Positions 8,211-18,967 are shown, counted from the stretch's first letter. The stretch is DNA of 64,000 nucleotides from Pseudomonas sp. B6002 (GCF_013385985.1 NZ_JACAOY010000027.1:166188-230187); one strand, 5' to 3'. Translations and numbers: made by a program. The notes: generated from the sequence alone by a model not told the origin.

Positions 8211-9455
8211 TCAGTCCACCTTGCTCAGGCGGGTCAGCCACTCGCGGCCCTTGAGCATGCCGTTCCAGTAGAACCACGGCAGCAGCGTCGCCTTGAGGAA
8301 CCACATTGAACGGCGCGCCTGGGTCGGGTCCAGGGGAAAGGTCGGCAGTAGCTTGCCGCCATAACCGAACTCGGCCAGCACCACCTTGCCCTTCTCCACC
8401 GTCAGCGGGCAGGAACCATAGCCGTCGTACTTGAGGGGCAGCGGCGCCTGTTTGCGCAGGGCCAGCAGGTTTTCCGCGACCACTACGATCTGTTTGCGCA
8501 CGGCGGCGGCCGTCTTGGCATTGGTGGTGCCGCACACATCGCCCAAGCCGAAGATGTGCGGGTAACGCAGGTGCTGCAGGCTGTGGGGGTTGACCTCGCA
8601 CCAGCCGGCCGCGTCGGCCAGCGCACTGTGGCGGATGAAGTCCGGGGAAACCTGCGGCGGGACCACGTGCAGCAGGTCAAAGCTTTTCTCTTGAACAGTG
8701 ACGTTGCCCCCGGCGTCCTTCACCTCGAACCAGGCCCTGCGCGCCGGGCCGTCAACCTTGACCAGGTTGGCATTGAACGCCAGGCGGGCGTTGTACTTCT
8801 CGATGTATTTCATCAACGGCGGCACAAAGGTCGGCACGCCGAACAGCGCGGCACCGGCCAGGTTGAATTCGACATCGATGTTGTTCAGGACGCCCTGTTT
8901 GAGCCAGTGATCACAGGACAGGTACATCGCCTTTTGCGGCGCGCCCGCGCATTTGATCGGCATGGCCGGCTGGGTAAAGATCGCCTTGCCACCCTTGAGC
9001 TGCTGCACCAGTTGCCAGGTGTAGGCGGCGTGTTCATAGCTGTAGTTGGAGGTGACGCCGTTGCGCCCGAGGGTGTCCTGCAGGCCCTCGATTTTCTCCC
9101 AGGCCAGGCGCAGGCCGGGGCACACCACCAGGTTTTTCCAGCTGACGCGCTGGCCGCTGTCGAGTACCAGAATCTGCTCATCGGCCAGTACTTCGGTGAC
9201 GGCAGCCTGTATCCAGGTCACGCCATTGGGCAACACATCGGCCAGTGGGCGACGGGTCTTTTTCACGTCGTAGGCACCGCCGCCGACCAGGGTCCAGGCC
9301 GGCTGGTAGCAGTGGTGGTCGCTGGGTTCGATGAGGGTGATGTTCAGGTGGGGGTCGCGCTTGAGCAGGCTGGCCAGCAGGCCGATGCCTGCCGAGCCGC
9401 CGCCGATGACTACGATGTCGCCACTGATGGTTGGGCCCCAGTGTTGGTCGGTCAT
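8211..9455 (-). CDS. sqr: Sulfide:quinone oxidoreductase (type II-like)
   Basis: A 414-residue FAD flavoprotein. The dinucleotide-binding glycines are in VVIGGGSAGIG (residues 15-25). Cysteines fit the mitochondrial-type SQR pattern: Cys169 in KCAGAPQKAMYL and Cys308 in GDVCGTTNAKT, the pair that carries the sulfane bridge in that family. It oxidises H2S and reduces the membrane quinone pool; a C-terminal amphipathic region (WFLKATLLPWFYWNGMLKG) suits membrane attachment. It lies downstream of a BigR-like sensor and upstream of TauE, with a persulfide-dioxygenase-like gene divergent, giving a coherent sulfide-detoxification set. Confidence 0.85.
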   Translation of the reverse strand: MTDQHWGPTISGDIVVIGGGSAGIGLLASLLKRDPHLNITLIEPSDHHCYQPAWTLVGGGAYDVKKTRRPLADVLPNGVTWIQAAVTEVLADEQILVLDSGQRVSWKNLVVCPGLRLAWEKIEGLQDTLGRNGVTSNYSYEHAAYTWQLVQQLKGGKAIFTQPAMPIKCAGAPQKAMYLSCDHWLKQGVLNNIDVEFNLAGAALFGVPTFVPPLMKYIEKYNARLAFNANLVKVDGPARRAWFEVKDAGGNVTVQEKSFDLLHVVPPQVSPDFIRHSALADAAGWCEVNPHSLQHLRYPHIFGLGDVCGTTNAKTAAAVRKQIVVVAENLLALRKQAPLPLKYDGYGSCPLTVEKGKVVLAEFGYGGKLLPTFPLDPTQARRSMWFLKATLLPWFYWNGMLKGREWLTRLSKVD

Positions 9456-9506
9456 GGTCTATCGCCTTTTTTATTCAATGCACACAAGGGTCGCTGCCGG
9501 ATGGCG

Positions 9507-9842
9507 TCACGCCCAGCTTTTAATCACCGCGCCGCAGTACAGGCCGGACAGGGTCTTCATTACTTGAATCACTTCATGGCTGGCCAGCCCGTAGAAGATG
9601 TATTTGCCTTCCCGACGGGTGGCGACCAACCCTTCGTCACGCAGGATGCCCAACTGTTGGGACAGCGTGGGCTGGCGCACGCCGGTCATGGTTTCCAGCT
9701 CGCCGACGTTGCGCTCGCCCTGGGTCAACTGGCAGAGGATCAACAAACGGTCCTCATTGGCCAGCGCCTTGAGCAAGGAGCAGGCCTTGGACGCCGACGC
9801 GCGCAGCTGGGCGACTTCGCCTTCACTCAGAGTAGATTCCAT
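9507..9842 (-). CDS. bigR: ArsR-family persulfide-sensing repressor (BigR/SqrR-like)
   Basis: A 111-residue winged-helix protein. The recognition helix is RQPTLSQQLGILRDEGL and the wing is REGKYIFYGL. Two cysteines, Cys37 (in LLILCQL) and Cys103 (in GLYCGA), occupy the places of the redox-active pair in SqrR/BigR repressors, which form a tetrasulfide link on exposure to persulfide. I chose the ATG at 9842 behind CGAGG; the longer frame continues into the divergent promoter. It heads the minus-strand operon bigR-sqr-tauE and probably controls both this operon and the divergent MBL gene from the shared spacer. Confidence 0.82.
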   Translation of the reverse strand: MESTLSEGEVAQLRASASKACSLLKALANEDRLLILCQLTQGERNVGELETMTGVRQPTLSQQLGILRDEGLVATRREGKYIFYGLASHEVIQVMKTLSGLYCGAVIKSWA

Positions 9843-9937
9843 TTGCCTCGGGTCCTTTTTGTCACTTAAGCTCAAAACATTATGTGTAAACGTAAACTGA
9901 TTGTAACGACTTTTTTCTTCAATTGGGGACAGCCGCC
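9843..9937. promoter_or_regulatory. Shared divergent promoter/operator region of bigR and the MBL gene
   Basis: The 95-bp spacer is AT-rich in its middle, unlike the flanking genes, and contains GTAAAC twice in tandem (9886-9897) within an imperfectly symmetric stretch. BigR-type repressors bind AT-rich palindromes in exactly this position between sensor and blh/pdo genes. I cannot define the exact operator from one sequence. Confidence 0.45.
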
Positions 9938-10801
9938 ATGCCCGCGTTGATTCAACCTTTTTTGGACGAGGCATCGTCGACCTACACCTACATCATCTAT
10001 GAAGCCGACGGCGGCCCCTGTGCCGTCGTCGACTCCGTGCTCAACTACGACCCGGCTTCCGGGCGCACCGACACGGCCCAGGCCGACAAGGTCATCGACT
10101 TTGTCCGCGAACACCACCTGCAGGTGCAATGGCTGCTGGAAACCCACGCCCACGCCGACCACCTGTCTGCCGCGCCGTATTTGCGGCGCACCCTGGGCGG
10201 CAAAATTGCCATCGGGCAGTCCATCAGCACCGTGCAGGGCGTGTTCAAGAACCTGTTCAACCTGGAGCCGGAATTTCGCGTGGATGGCTCGCAGTTCGAT
10301 CACCTGTTTGCGCCGGATGAGGTGTTTCATATCGGCAACCTGAAGGCCCAGGCGCTGCATGTACCCGGGCATACGCCGGCGGACATGGCCTACCTGATCG
10401 ACGGCCGGTTGATCCTGGTGGGTGACACGCTGTTCATGCCCGATGTGGGCACGGCGCGCTGCGATTTCCCGGGCGGCGATGCGCGGCAGCTGTATGCGTC
10501 GATGCGCAAGTTGCTGGCGTTTCCGCTGGAAACGGAGCTGTACGTCTGCCATGACTACCCACCCGAGGGGCGCGCAGCGAAATGCCTGACCACCGTGGCC
10601 GAACAGCGCGCGGGGAATATCCACGTACATGACGGGGTGGATGAAGCGGCATTTGTCGAAATGCGTACCAAACGGGACGCCGGGCTGGGCATGCCGACGC
10701 TGTTGCTGCCGGCGATCCAGGTGAATGTGCGGGCGGGGAATGTGCCGCCGGCGGAAGACAATGGCGTTGTCTACCTGAAGATTCCCCTCAACCAACTCTG
10801 A
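9938..10801 (+). CDS. MBL-fold persulfide dioxygenase-like enzyme (Blh/ETHE1 type)
   Basis: A 287-residue metallo-beta-lactamase-fold protein. The metal motif is H-x-H-x-D-H in ETHAHADHLSA (His70, His72, Asp74, His75), followed by HVPGHTPADMAYLI, GDTLFMPDVGTARCDFPGG and the late histidine in VCHDYPP. These match ETHE1/Blh mononuclear iron persulfide dioxygenases, which oxidise glutathione persulfide to sulfite. The neighbouring bigR, sqr and tauE supply the sensor, persulfide generation and sulfite export. I use the ATG at 9938 behind GGGGAC rather than a TTG 15 bp earlier. Confidence 0.85.
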   Translation: MPALIQPFLDEASSTYTYIIYEADGGPCAVVDSVLNYDPASGRTDTAQADKVIDFVREHHLQVQWLLETHAHADHLSAAPYLRRTLGGKIAIGQSISTVQGVFKNLFNLEPEFRVDGSQFDHLFAPDEVFHIGNLKAQALHVPGHTPADMAYLIDGRLILVGDTLFMPDVGTARCDFPGGDARQLYASMRKLLAFPLETELYVCHDYPPEGRAAKCLTTVAEQRAGNIHVHDGVDEAAFVEMRTKRDAGLGMPTLLLPAIQVNVRAGNVPPAEDNGVVYLKIPLNQL

Positions 10802-10814
10802 AATACACTCTAAA

Positions 10815-10903
10815 TGTGGGAGCTGGCTTGCCTGCGATAGCGGTGGGTCAGCTGGCACATTTGCTACTGATAGACCGCTATCGCAGGCAAGCCAGCTCCC
10901 ACA
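10815..10903. repeat. REPIN between convergent MBL and bkdR genes
   Basis: Inverted pair TGTGGGAGCTGGCTTGCCTG ... CAGGCAAGCCAGCTCCCACA of the second repeat class, placed between two convergent genes. Confidence 0.88.
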
Positions 10904-10937
10904 GGCGCCAGTATTTCACCGCTGGAGAGGAGTTGGG

Positions 10938-11426
10938 TCAGGTGCCCAGGTTGATGCCATTGGCCGGCAACGGCAGCGCCGTTTTATAGCGCACCTGCTT
11001 GAGCGCAAAACTCGACCGAATATTCGCCACCCCCGGCACCTTGGTCAGAAAGTCCATCATGAACCGCTCCAGCGACTGGATCGTCGGCACCAGCACCCGG
11101 ATCAGATAGTCCGGGTCGCCCGCCATGAGGTAGCACTCCATCACTTCCGGCCGGTCGGCAATTGCGCCCTCGAACTGCTGCAGCGCCAGCTCGTTCTGTT
11201 TCTCCAGGCTGACGTGGATGAATACGTTGACGTGCAGCCCGAGCAGGTCGGCGTCGAGCAAGGTGACCTGGTCACGGATCAGCCCCAATTCCTCCATCGC
11301 CTTGACCCGGTTGAAGCACGGCGTGGGCGACAGGTTCACCGAACGCGCCAGGTCGGCGTTGGTGATGCGGGCGTTCTCCTGCAAGGCGTTGAGAATGCCG
11401 ATATCGGTACGGTCCAGTTTGCGCAT
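10938..11426 (-). CDS. bkdR: Lrp/AsnC-family activator of the bkd operon
   Basis: A 162-residue Lrp/AsnC protein. The N-terminal helix-turn-helix is [20 protein letters not shown]... and the C-terminal RAM ligand domain includes the conserved [16 protein letters not shown]. It lies divergently next to bkdA1, exactly as P. putida BkdR, which activates branched-chain keto acid dehydrogenase genes with L-branched-chain amino acids as effectors. Length and sequence agree with BkdR (about 161 residues). The start ATG at 11426 is the first in frame. Confidence 0.93.
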   Translation of the reverse strand: MRKLDRTDIGILNALQENARITNADLARSVNLSPTPCFNRVKAMEELGLIRDQVTLLDADLLGLHVNVFIHVSLEKQNELALQQFEGAIADRPEVMECYLMAGDPDYLIRVLVPTIQSLERFMMDFLTKVPGVANIRSSFALKQVRYKTALPLPANGINLGT

Positions 11427-12857
<1,431 letters not shown>

Positions 12858-12858
12858 C

Positions 12859-13917
12859 ATGAACGATCACAACAACAGCATTGAAGTGGAAACCGCCATG
12901 ACCACCACCACCATGACCATGATCCAGGCCCTGCGCTCGGCCATGGATGTGATGCTCGAACGTGACGACAACGTGGTGGTGTTCGGCCAGGACGTGGGTT
13001 ACTTCGGCGGCGTGTTCCGTTGCACCGAAGGCTTGCAGAACAAGTACGGCAGCTCGCGGGTATTCGACGCCCCGATCTCCGAAAGCGGCATCGTTGGCGT
13101 CGCCGTGGGCATGGGCGCCTACGGCCTGCGCCCGGTGGCCGAGATCCAGTTTGCCGACTACGTCTACCCCGCCACCGACCAGATCATCTCCGAAGCGGCG
13201 CGCCTGCGTTATCGCTCGGCCGGCCAGTTCACCGCGCCGCTGACCATGCGCATGCCCTGCGGCGGCGGCATCTACGGCGGCCAGACCCACAGCCAGAGCA
13301 TCGAGGCAGTGTTCACCCAAGTCTGCGGCCTGCGCACGGTCATGCCGTCCAACCCCTATGACGCGAAAGGCCTGCTGATCGCCTCCATCGAAAACGATGA
13401 CCCGGTGATCTTCTTGGAGCCCAAGCGCCTGTACAACGGCCCGTTCGATGGCCATCACGACCGCCCGGTAACCCCGTGGTCGAAACACCCCCAAGCCCAA
13501 GTGCCGGACGGCTACTACACCGTGCCGCTGGACGTGGCCGCCATCGTGCGCCCGGGCTCTGCCGTGACCGTGCTGACCTACGGCACCACCGTGTATGTGT
13601 CGCAAGTGGCGGCCGAAGAAACCGGTATCGACGCCGAGGTCATCGACCTGCGCAGCCTGTGGCCGCTTGACCTGGACACCATCGTCAAGTCGGTGAAAAA
13701 GACCGGCCGTTGCGTGGTGGTGCATGAAGCCACGCGCACCTGCGGTTTTGGTGCCGAGTTGGTGTCGCTGGTGCAAGAGCATTGCTTCCACCACCTGGAA
13801 GCGCCGATCGAACGCGTCACCGGCTGGGACACCCCCTACCCGCACGCGCAGGAGTGGGCGTATTTCCCAGGGCCGTCCCGCGTGGGCGCGGCGTTGAAAC
13901 GGGTCATGGAGGTCTGA
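12859..13917 (+). CDS. bkdA2: Branched-chain 2-oxoacid dehydrogenase E1 beta subunit
   Basis: A 352-residue transketolase-type beta subunit. The conserved segments VVVFGQDVGYFGGVFR, DAPISESGIVG and FADYVYPATDQI are present and the C-terminal transketolase domain follows. The N-terminus MNDHNNSIEVETAM matches the start style of P. putida BkdA2, so I keep the first ATG rather than internal ones at about 12898 or 12913. Its TGA abuts the bkdB ATG directly. Confidence 0.96.
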   Translation: MNDHNNSIEVETAMTTTTMTMIQALRSAMDVMLERDDNVVVFGQDVGYFGGVFRCTEGLQNKYGSSRVFDAPISESGIVGVAVGMGAYGLRPVAEIQFADYVYPATDQIISEAARLRYRSAGQFTAPLTMRMPCGGGIYGGQTHSQSIEAVFTQVCGLRTVMPSNPYDAKGLLIASIENDDPVIFLEPKRLYNGPFDGHHDRPVTPWSKHPQAQVPDGYYTVPLDVAAIVRPGSAVTVLTYGTTVYVSQVAAEETGIDAEVIDLRSLWPLDLDTIVKSVKKTGRCVVVHEATRTCGFGAELVSLVQEHCFHHLEAPIERVTGWDTPYPHAQEWAYFPGPSRVGAALKRVMEV

Positions 13918-15177
13918 ATGGGCACGCACGTTATCAAGATGCCGGACATTGGCGAAGGCATCGCGGAAGTTGAACTGTCGGTGTGGCATGTAAAGGTCGG
14001 CGACCTGGTGGTTGAAGACCAGGTACTGGCGGATGTCATGACCGACAAGGCGATGGTGGACATTCCCTCGCCGGTGCACGGCAAGGTGATTTCCCTCGGC
14101 GGCGAGCCGGGTGAAGTCATGGCCGTGGGCAGTATTTTGATCAGCATCGAAGTGGAAGGCGCGGGCAACGCCAAGGAAGCGCCCGCCGCGAAAGAAGCGC
14201 CGAAAGCTGCACCGGTGGTTGAGGCCAAGCCTGCGCCGGCGGCGATTGAAAGCAAACCTGCGCCGGTTATCGCAGCCCAGGCACCCGTGGCGCGTGCAGC
14301 CGACGAGCGTCCGCTGGCCTCCCCGGCCGTGCGCAAACACGCATTGGACGCCGGCATTCAGTTGCGCCTGGTGCAGGGTTCCGGCCCGGCCGGGCGAATC
14401 CTGCACGAAGACCTCGACGCCTACCTGCAACAAGGCACGGCGAAGGCATCCACGGCTGCCAACCCCTACGCCGAACGCAACACCGAAGAACAGATCCCGG
14501 TGATCGGCATGCGCCGCAAGATCGCCCAGCGCATGCAGGACGCCACGCGGCGCGCCGCGCATTTCAGCTACGTGGAAGAGATCGACGTCACCGCCCTCGA
14601 CGAGCTGCGCGTGCACCTCAACGAGAAACACGGCGCCACACGCGGCAAGCTGACCCTGCTGCCGTTCATCGTGCGCGCCATGGTCGTGGCGTTGCGGGAT
14701 TTCCCGCAGATCAACGCGCGTTACGACGACGAAGCCCAGGTCATCACCCGCCTTGGCGCGGTGCATGTGGGCGTCGCCACCCAGAGCGACGTCGGCTTGA
14801 TGGTGCCCGTGGTGCGCCACGCCGAAGCCCGCAGCCTGTGGGGCAATGCCGAGGAAATCGCACGTTTGGCCACCGCCGCGCGCAATGGCAAGGCCAGCCG
14901 CGACGAACTGTCGGGCTCGACCATCACCCTCACCAGCCTCGGCGCCTTGGGCGGCATCGTCAGCACGCCGGTGCTGAACCTGCCGGAAGTGGCCATTGTT
15001 GGCGTCAACCGTATCGTTGAGCGGCCGATGGTGATCAAAGGCCAGATCGTGGTGCGCAAGATGATGAACCTCTCCAGCTCGTTCGATCACCGCGTGGTCG
15101 ACGGCATGGACGCGGCGCAATTCATCCAGGCCATTCGCGGCCTGCTCGAACAACCCGCCAGCCTGTTCCTGGAGTAA
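13918..15177 (+). CDS. bkdB: Branched-chain 2-oxoacid dehydrogenase E2, lipoyl acyltransferase
   Basis: A 419-residue E2 component with the usual domain order: one lipoyl domain (Lys44 in MTDKAMVD is the lipoylation site), an Ala/Pro-rich linker near residues 80-125, a peripheral-subunit-binding domain (SPAVRKHALDAGIQLRLVQG) and the catalytic acyltransferase domain ending with the His/Asp motif SFDHRVVDG. It forms the cubic or icosahedral core of the complex in the cytosol. It is translationally linked to bkdA2 (no gap) and lpdV (3-bp gap). Confidence 0.96.
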   Translation: MGTHVIKMPDIGEGIAEVELSVWHVKVGDLVVEDQVLADVMTDKAMVDIPSPVHGKVISLGGEPGEVMAVGSILISIEVEGAGNAKEAPAAKEAPKAAPVVEAKPAPAAIESKPAPVIAAQAPVARAADERPLASPAVRKHALDAGIQLRLVQGSGPAGRILHEDLDAYLQQGTAKASTAANPYAERNTEEQIPVIGMRRKIAQRMQDATRRAAHFSYVEEIDVTALDELRVHLNEKHGATRGKLTLLPFIVRAMVVALRDFPQINARYDDEAQVITRLGAVHVGVATQSDVGLMVPVVRHAEARSLWGNAEEIARLATAARNGKASRDELSGSTITLTSLGALGGIVSTPVLNLPEVAIVGVNRIVERPMVIKGQIVVRKMMNLSSSFDHRVVDGMDAAQFIQAIRGLLEQPASLFLE

Positions 15178-15180
15178 GGC

Positions 15181-16560
15181 ATGACGCAGACTTTGAACAC
15201 CACGCTGCTGATCATCGGCGGCGGCCCTGGCGGTTATGTGGCGGCGATCCGCGCCGGCCAACTGGGTATCCCGACCATCCTGGTGGAAGGCCAGGCACTG
15301 GGCGGCACCTGCCTGAATATCGGCTGCATTCCGTCCAAGGCCCTGATCCATGTGGCCGAGCAGTTCCAGCAAACCGTGCACCACAGCCAAGGCTCCAAAC
15401 TGGGCATCGAAGTGGATGTGCCGACCCTGGACATCCGCAAGAGCGTGGAATGGAAAGACGGCATCGTCGACCGCCTGACCACCGGCGTTTCGGCGTTGCT
15501 CAAGAAGCACAAGGTGCAGGTGATCCATGGCTGGGGCAAGGTGGTGGACGGCAAGACCGTCGACGTCGGCGACCAGCGCATCACCTGCGAACACCTGCTG
15601 CTGGCCACCGGCTCGAAAAGCGTCAACCTGCCGATGCTGCCGATTGGCGGGCCGATCATCTCGTCCACCGAAGCCCTGGCGCCGACGAGCGTGCCCAAGC
15701 GCCTGGTGGTGGTGGGCGGCGGCTATATCGGCCTGGAACTGGGCATTGCCTACCGCAAGCTGGGCGCCGAGGTCAGTGTGGTCGAGGCGCAGGAGCGTAT
15801 CTTGCCGGCCTACGATGCTGAGCTGACCGCGCCGGTGGCCGAATCCCTCAAGCAACTGGGGGTGAAGCTGTACCTCAAGCACAGCGTGACGGGCTTTGCC
15901 GACAAGCAATTGCAAGTGCGCGATCCGAATGGCGACACGCTGTCGCTGGAAACCGACCAAGTGCTGGTGGCCGTGGGCCGCAAACCCAATACCCAGGGCT
16001 GGAACCTTGAAGCGCTGAACCTTGAGATGAACGGTGCGGCGATCAAGATCGACAGCCGTTGCCAGACCAGCATGCGCAATGTGTATGCCATCGGCGACCT
16101 GAGCGGCGAGCCGATGCTGGCACACCGCGCCATGGCCCAGGGTGAAATGGTCGCCGAGCTGATCAGCGGTCAATCCCGCGAATTCAACCCGGCCGCGATC
16201 CCGGCCGTGTGTTTTACCGACCCGGAAGTGGTGGTGGTCGGCAAGACCCCGGACGAGGCCAAGGCCGCCGGGCTGGACTGCGTCGTGGCCAGTTTCCCGT
16301 TTGCGGCCAATGGCCGGGCGATGACGCTGGAGTCGAAAACCGGCTTCGTGCGGGTGGTGGCGCGCCGTGACAACCACCTGATCGTCGGCTGGCAAGCCGT
16401 GGGCGTGGGCGTCTCGGAACTGTCTACCGCGTTTGGCCTGAGCCTGGAAATGGGCTCGCGCCTGGAAGACGTGGCGGGCACCATCCACGCTCACCCGACC
16501 CTGGGTGAGGCGGTGCTGGAAGCGGCGTTGCGAGCGTTGGGCCACGCGTTGCACCTGTAA
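15181..16560 (+). CDS. lpdV: Lipoamide dehydrogenase E3 of the branched-chain complex
   Basis: A 459-residue FAD disulfide oxidoreductase. The FAD glycines are in [12 protein letters not shown], the redox cysteine pair in [13 protein letters not shown], the NAD-binding motif in [13 protein letters not shown], and the C-terminal dimer interface has the His-x4-Glu pair in [13 protein letters not shown]. It reoxidises dihydrolipoyl-BkdB with NAD+. As the last gene of the bkd operon it is the dedicated Lpd-Val form. A REPIN 10 bp after the stop may define the 3-prime end. Confidence 0.96.
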   Translation: MTQTLNTTLLIIGGGPGGYVAAIRAGQLGIPTILVEGQALGGTCLNIGCIPSKALIHVAEQFQQTVHHSQGSKLGIEVDVPTLDIRKSVEWKDGIVDRLTTGVSALLKKHKVQVIHGWGKVVDGKTVDVGDQRITCEHLLLATGSKSVNLPMLPIGGPIISSTEALAPTSVPKRLVVVGGGYIGLELGIAYRKLGAEVSVVEAQERILPAYDAELTAPVAESLKQLGVKLYLKHSVTGFADKQLQVRDPNGDTLSLETDQVLVAVGRKPNTQGWNLEALNLEMNGAAIKIDSRCQTSMRNVYAIGDLSGEPMLAHRAMAQGEMVAELISGQSREFNPAAIPAVCFTDPEVVVVGKTPDEAKAAGLDCVVASFPFAANGRAMTLESKTGFVRVVARRDNHLIVGWQAVGVGVSELSTAFGLSLEMGSRLEDVAGTIHAHPTLGEAVLEAALRALGHALHL

Positions 16561-16570
16561 ACACAGCCCC

Positions 16571-16648
16571 TGTAGGAGCCGGCTTGCCGGCGATGGCGGT
16601 CGTCGGGTAAACCGAATTGCCTGGATCGCCGGCAAGCCGGCTCCTACA
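16571..16648. repeat. REPIN after the bkd operon
   Basis: Inverted pair TGTAGGAGCCGGCTTGCCGG ... CCGGCAAGCCGGCTCCTACA, in the gap between lpdV and ilvE on the same strand. Confidence 0.88.
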
Positions 16649-16742
16649 AACCCGCTGCAGAATGAAGTATTGTTGCGCCCATCCAGAAAAAAACCGACAA
16701 GCCTGCCTTCGACCAGGCGGTTGACCAGAGATAGAGGGTGTC

Positions 16743-17762
16743 ATGGGTAACGAAAGCATCAATTGGGACAAGCTGGGTTTTGACTACATCAAGACCGACA
16801 AGCGGTTTCTCCAGGTCTGGAAAAACGGCGAATGGCAAGAAGGCACCCTGACCGACGACAACGTGCTGCACATCAGCGAGGGCTCCACCGCCCTGCACTA
16901 TGGCCAGCAGTGCTTCGAAGGCCTCAAGGCCTACCGCTGCAAGGACGGTTCGATCAACCTGTTCCGCCCGGACCAGAACGCCGCCCGCATGCAACGCAGC
17001 TGCGCCCGCCTGCTGATGCCGCACGTGTCGACCGAAGACTTCATCGAAGCCTGCAAAAAAGTGGTCGCGGCCAACGAGCGTTTCATCCCGCCGTACGGCA
17101 GTGGCGGCGCGCTGTACCTGCGCCCGTTCGTGATCGGCACCGGTGACAACATCGGCGTGCGCACCGCACCGGAATTCATCTTCTCGGTGTTCGCGATCCC
17201 GGTTGGCGCCTACTTCAAGGGCGGCCTGGTGCCGCACAACTTCCAGATCTCCAGCTTCGACCGCGCCGCGCCACAAGGCACCGGTGCCGCCAAGGTCGGT
17301 GGCAACTACGCCGCCAGCCTGATGCCAGGTTCCGAAGCGAAGAAATCCGGCTTCGCCGACGCGATCTACCTGGACCCGATGACCCACTCGAAAATCGAAG
17401 AAGTCGGTTCGGCCAACTTCTTCGGGATCACCCACGACAATAAGTTCATCACGCCGAAGTCGCCTTCGGTGCTGCCGGGCATCACCCGTCTGTCGCTGAT
17501 CGAACTGGCCCAGACCCGCCTGGGCCTGGAAGTGGTCGAGGGCGAAGTGTTCATCGACAAGCTGGACCAGTTCAAGGAAGCCGGCGCCTGCGGTACCGCT
17601 GCGGTGATCTCGCCAATCGGCGGCATCCAGTACAACGGCAAGCTGCACGTGTTCCACAGCGAGACCGAAGTGGGCCCGATCACCCAGAAGCTCTACAAAG
17701 AGCTGACCGGCGTGCAGACCGGCGACGTTGAAGCGCCAGCGGGTTGGATCGTCAAGGTCTAA
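16743..17762 (+). CDS. ilvE: Branched-chain amino acid aminotransferase
   Basis: A 339-residue fold-type IV PLP transaminase of the longer, eukaryote-like subgroup. The PLP lysine is Lys184 in GAAKVGGNYAAS. Other family segments are ALHYGQQCFEGLKAYR, SGGALYLRPFVIGTG and the cofactor-binding SPSVLPGITRLSL. It interconverts branched-chain amino acids and their keto acids, so it feeds the preceding bkd complex in catabolism and completes biosynthesis in the other direction. The ATG at 16743 has GAGGGT just upstream. A REPIN separates it from bkd, so separate transcription is likely. Confidence 0.94.
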   Translation: MGNESINWDKLGFDYIKTDKRFLQVWKNGEWQEGTLTDDNVLHISEGSTALHYGQQCFEGLKAYRCKDGSINLFRPDQNAARMQRSCARLLMPHVSTEDFIEACKKVVAANERFIPPYGSGGALYLRPFVIGTGDNIGVRTAPEFIFSVFAIPVGAYFKGGLVPHNFQISSFDRAAPQGTGAAKVGGNYAASLMPGSEAKKSGFADAIYLDPMTHSKIEEVGSANFFGITHDNKFITPKSPSVLPGITRLSLIELAQTRLGLEVVEGEVFIDKLDQFKEAGACGTAAVISPIGGIQYNGKLHVFHSETEVGPITQKLYKELTGVQTGDVEAPAGWIVKV

Positions 17763-17797
17763 GCCCAGCGTTCCAAGTGGCAACACCACAAAACCCT

Positions 17798-17886
17798 GTG
17801 GGAGCTGGCTTGCCTGCGATGGCGGTGTATCAGTCAACATTTACAGTGACTGACACACCGCCATCGCAGGCAAGCCAGCTCCCACA
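17798..17886. repeat. REPIN between convergent ilvE and GNAT genes
   Basis: Inverted pair TGTGGGAGCTGGCTTGCCTG ... CAGGCAAGCCAGCTCCCACA occupying most of the 140-bp gap between the convergent genes. Confidence 0.88.
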
Positions 17887-17902
17887 TTTGTTTTCAGTGT
17901 TC

Positions 17903-18796
17903 TCAAGGTTGGGCCGGAATGTTCTGGGCAATCTTCTTGCCCATGCTGATCCTCGGCTCCACCCCATACCCCAACGCCCCGTAGAACCCCACCACCGCCT
18001 CATTGCCACTGGTGATCTGCAGGTTGATCTTCATGCAGCCCAGCGCAATCAGTGCCTGCTCCGCATGCCGCACCAGTGAGGCGCCCAGCCCCTGGCGCCG
18101 ATAATCGGCGTGCACCGCCACCGAATACAACCAGCCACGATGACCGTCGTACCCGGCGAGTATCGTGCCGATCACGGCCTTTTTATCCGTTGCCACAAAG
18201 AACAGCCCATCGTTGACCGCCAGCTTCTTGTCTATCGCCAGGCTCGGCAGGTTGTGGGCGGTGTCATAGCCAAACGCCTCCTGCCACAACGCCACCACCT
18301 GCGCGCGATGCTGTCGGTCGCGATACGGGCCGATGGGATGCCGGGACGACAGCGCCTTTTCCATCACCAGCGTGCGCTCATTGCCGTGGTACACGTCGCG
18401 CACGGTGTGGAACCCCAGCTTGGTGTAGAACGGCTCGGCCGTCAGCGATGACGGCACACTCAGCACCGTCACCCCGGCCTCGCGGGCACGCAGCTCGATC
18501 TCGATCATCAACAGGCGGCCAATGCCCTGCCCTTGCAGGTCGGGGTTGACGAACACCGAACGCACCACGTTGCTGTCCAGGGCGGCCGTGGCCACGATCA
18601 CCTGGCCCTGCACCGCCACCAGCACCAGCCGCCGCGTGAGCAACGCCAATACCGCATCAGGCGTGAAGTTGCTTGCGACGCGGGCGATCACCTCGGCCGG
18701 GTAATCCCGTGCATTGCTGCTGTGCAGGGCGGCCAGGATGACCTGGCTGATGCCTTCAGCGTCGGTGGGTTGGGCGAGACGAACGGCAGTCGACAT
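17903..18796 (-). CDS. Tandem-GNAT N-acetyltransferase
   Basis: A 297-residue fusion of two GNAT folds. Domain one (residues 1-150) has the acetyl-CoA loop in VFVNPDLQGQGIGRLL. Domain two (about 155-297) has it in VAVHADYRRQGLGASL followed by KINLQITSGNEAVVGFYGALGY, resembling the YpeA-type acetyltransferase. Both domains keep the Q/R-x-x-G-x-G/A signature, so both may bind acetyl-CoA. The acceptor is unknown. It stands alone between two REPINs, with its start at 18796 behind an AAGGAGC ribosome site. Confidence 0.85.
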   Translation of the reverse strand: MSTAVRLAQPTDAEGISQVILAALHSSNARDYPAEVIARVASNFTPDAVLALLTRRLVLVAVQGQVIVATAALDSNVVRSVFVNPDLQGQGIGRLLMIEIELRAREAGVTVLSVPSSLTAEPFYTKLGFHTVRDVYHGNERTLVMEKALSSRHPIGPYRDRQHRAQVVALWQEAFGYDTAHNLPSLAIDKKLAVNDGLFFVATDKKAVIGTILAGYDGHRGWLYSVAVHADYRRQGLGASLVRHAEQALIALGCMKINLQITSGNEAVVGFYGALGYGVEPRISMGKKIAQNIPAQP

Positions 18797-18842
18797 GCAG
18801 GGCTCCTTGCAGAATCAGATACCAAAACCATCCCCATACTAA

Positions 18843-18931
18843 TGTGGGAGCTGGCTTGCCTGCGATAGCGGTCTGTCAGTCGAAGCATCTGTTGCTGATA
18901 CACCGCTATCGCAGGCAAGCCAGCTCCCACA
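18843..18931. repeat. REPIN upstream of the GNAT gene
   Basis: Inverted pair TGTGGGAGCTGGCTTGCCTG ... CAGGCAAGCCAGCTCCCACA between the divergent GNAT and ctlX genes. Confidence 0.88.
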
Positions 18932-18952
18932 TTTGAAAGCATTTCAGATCGA

Positions 18953-18967
18953 CAGCCGATTCGGCTG
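18953..18967. promoter_or_regulatory. 15-bp perfect palindrome upstream of ctlX, candidate Lrp-type operator
   Basis: CAGCCGATTCGGCTG is a perfect palindrome around a central T. The same word with one change (CAGCCGATTCCGCTG) occurs at 21148-21162 before the transporter gene, and a partial copy occurs at 21127-21141. The Lrp-type gene at 24460-24957 closes the same gene set and is the obvious candidate to bind here. Confidence 0.55.
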
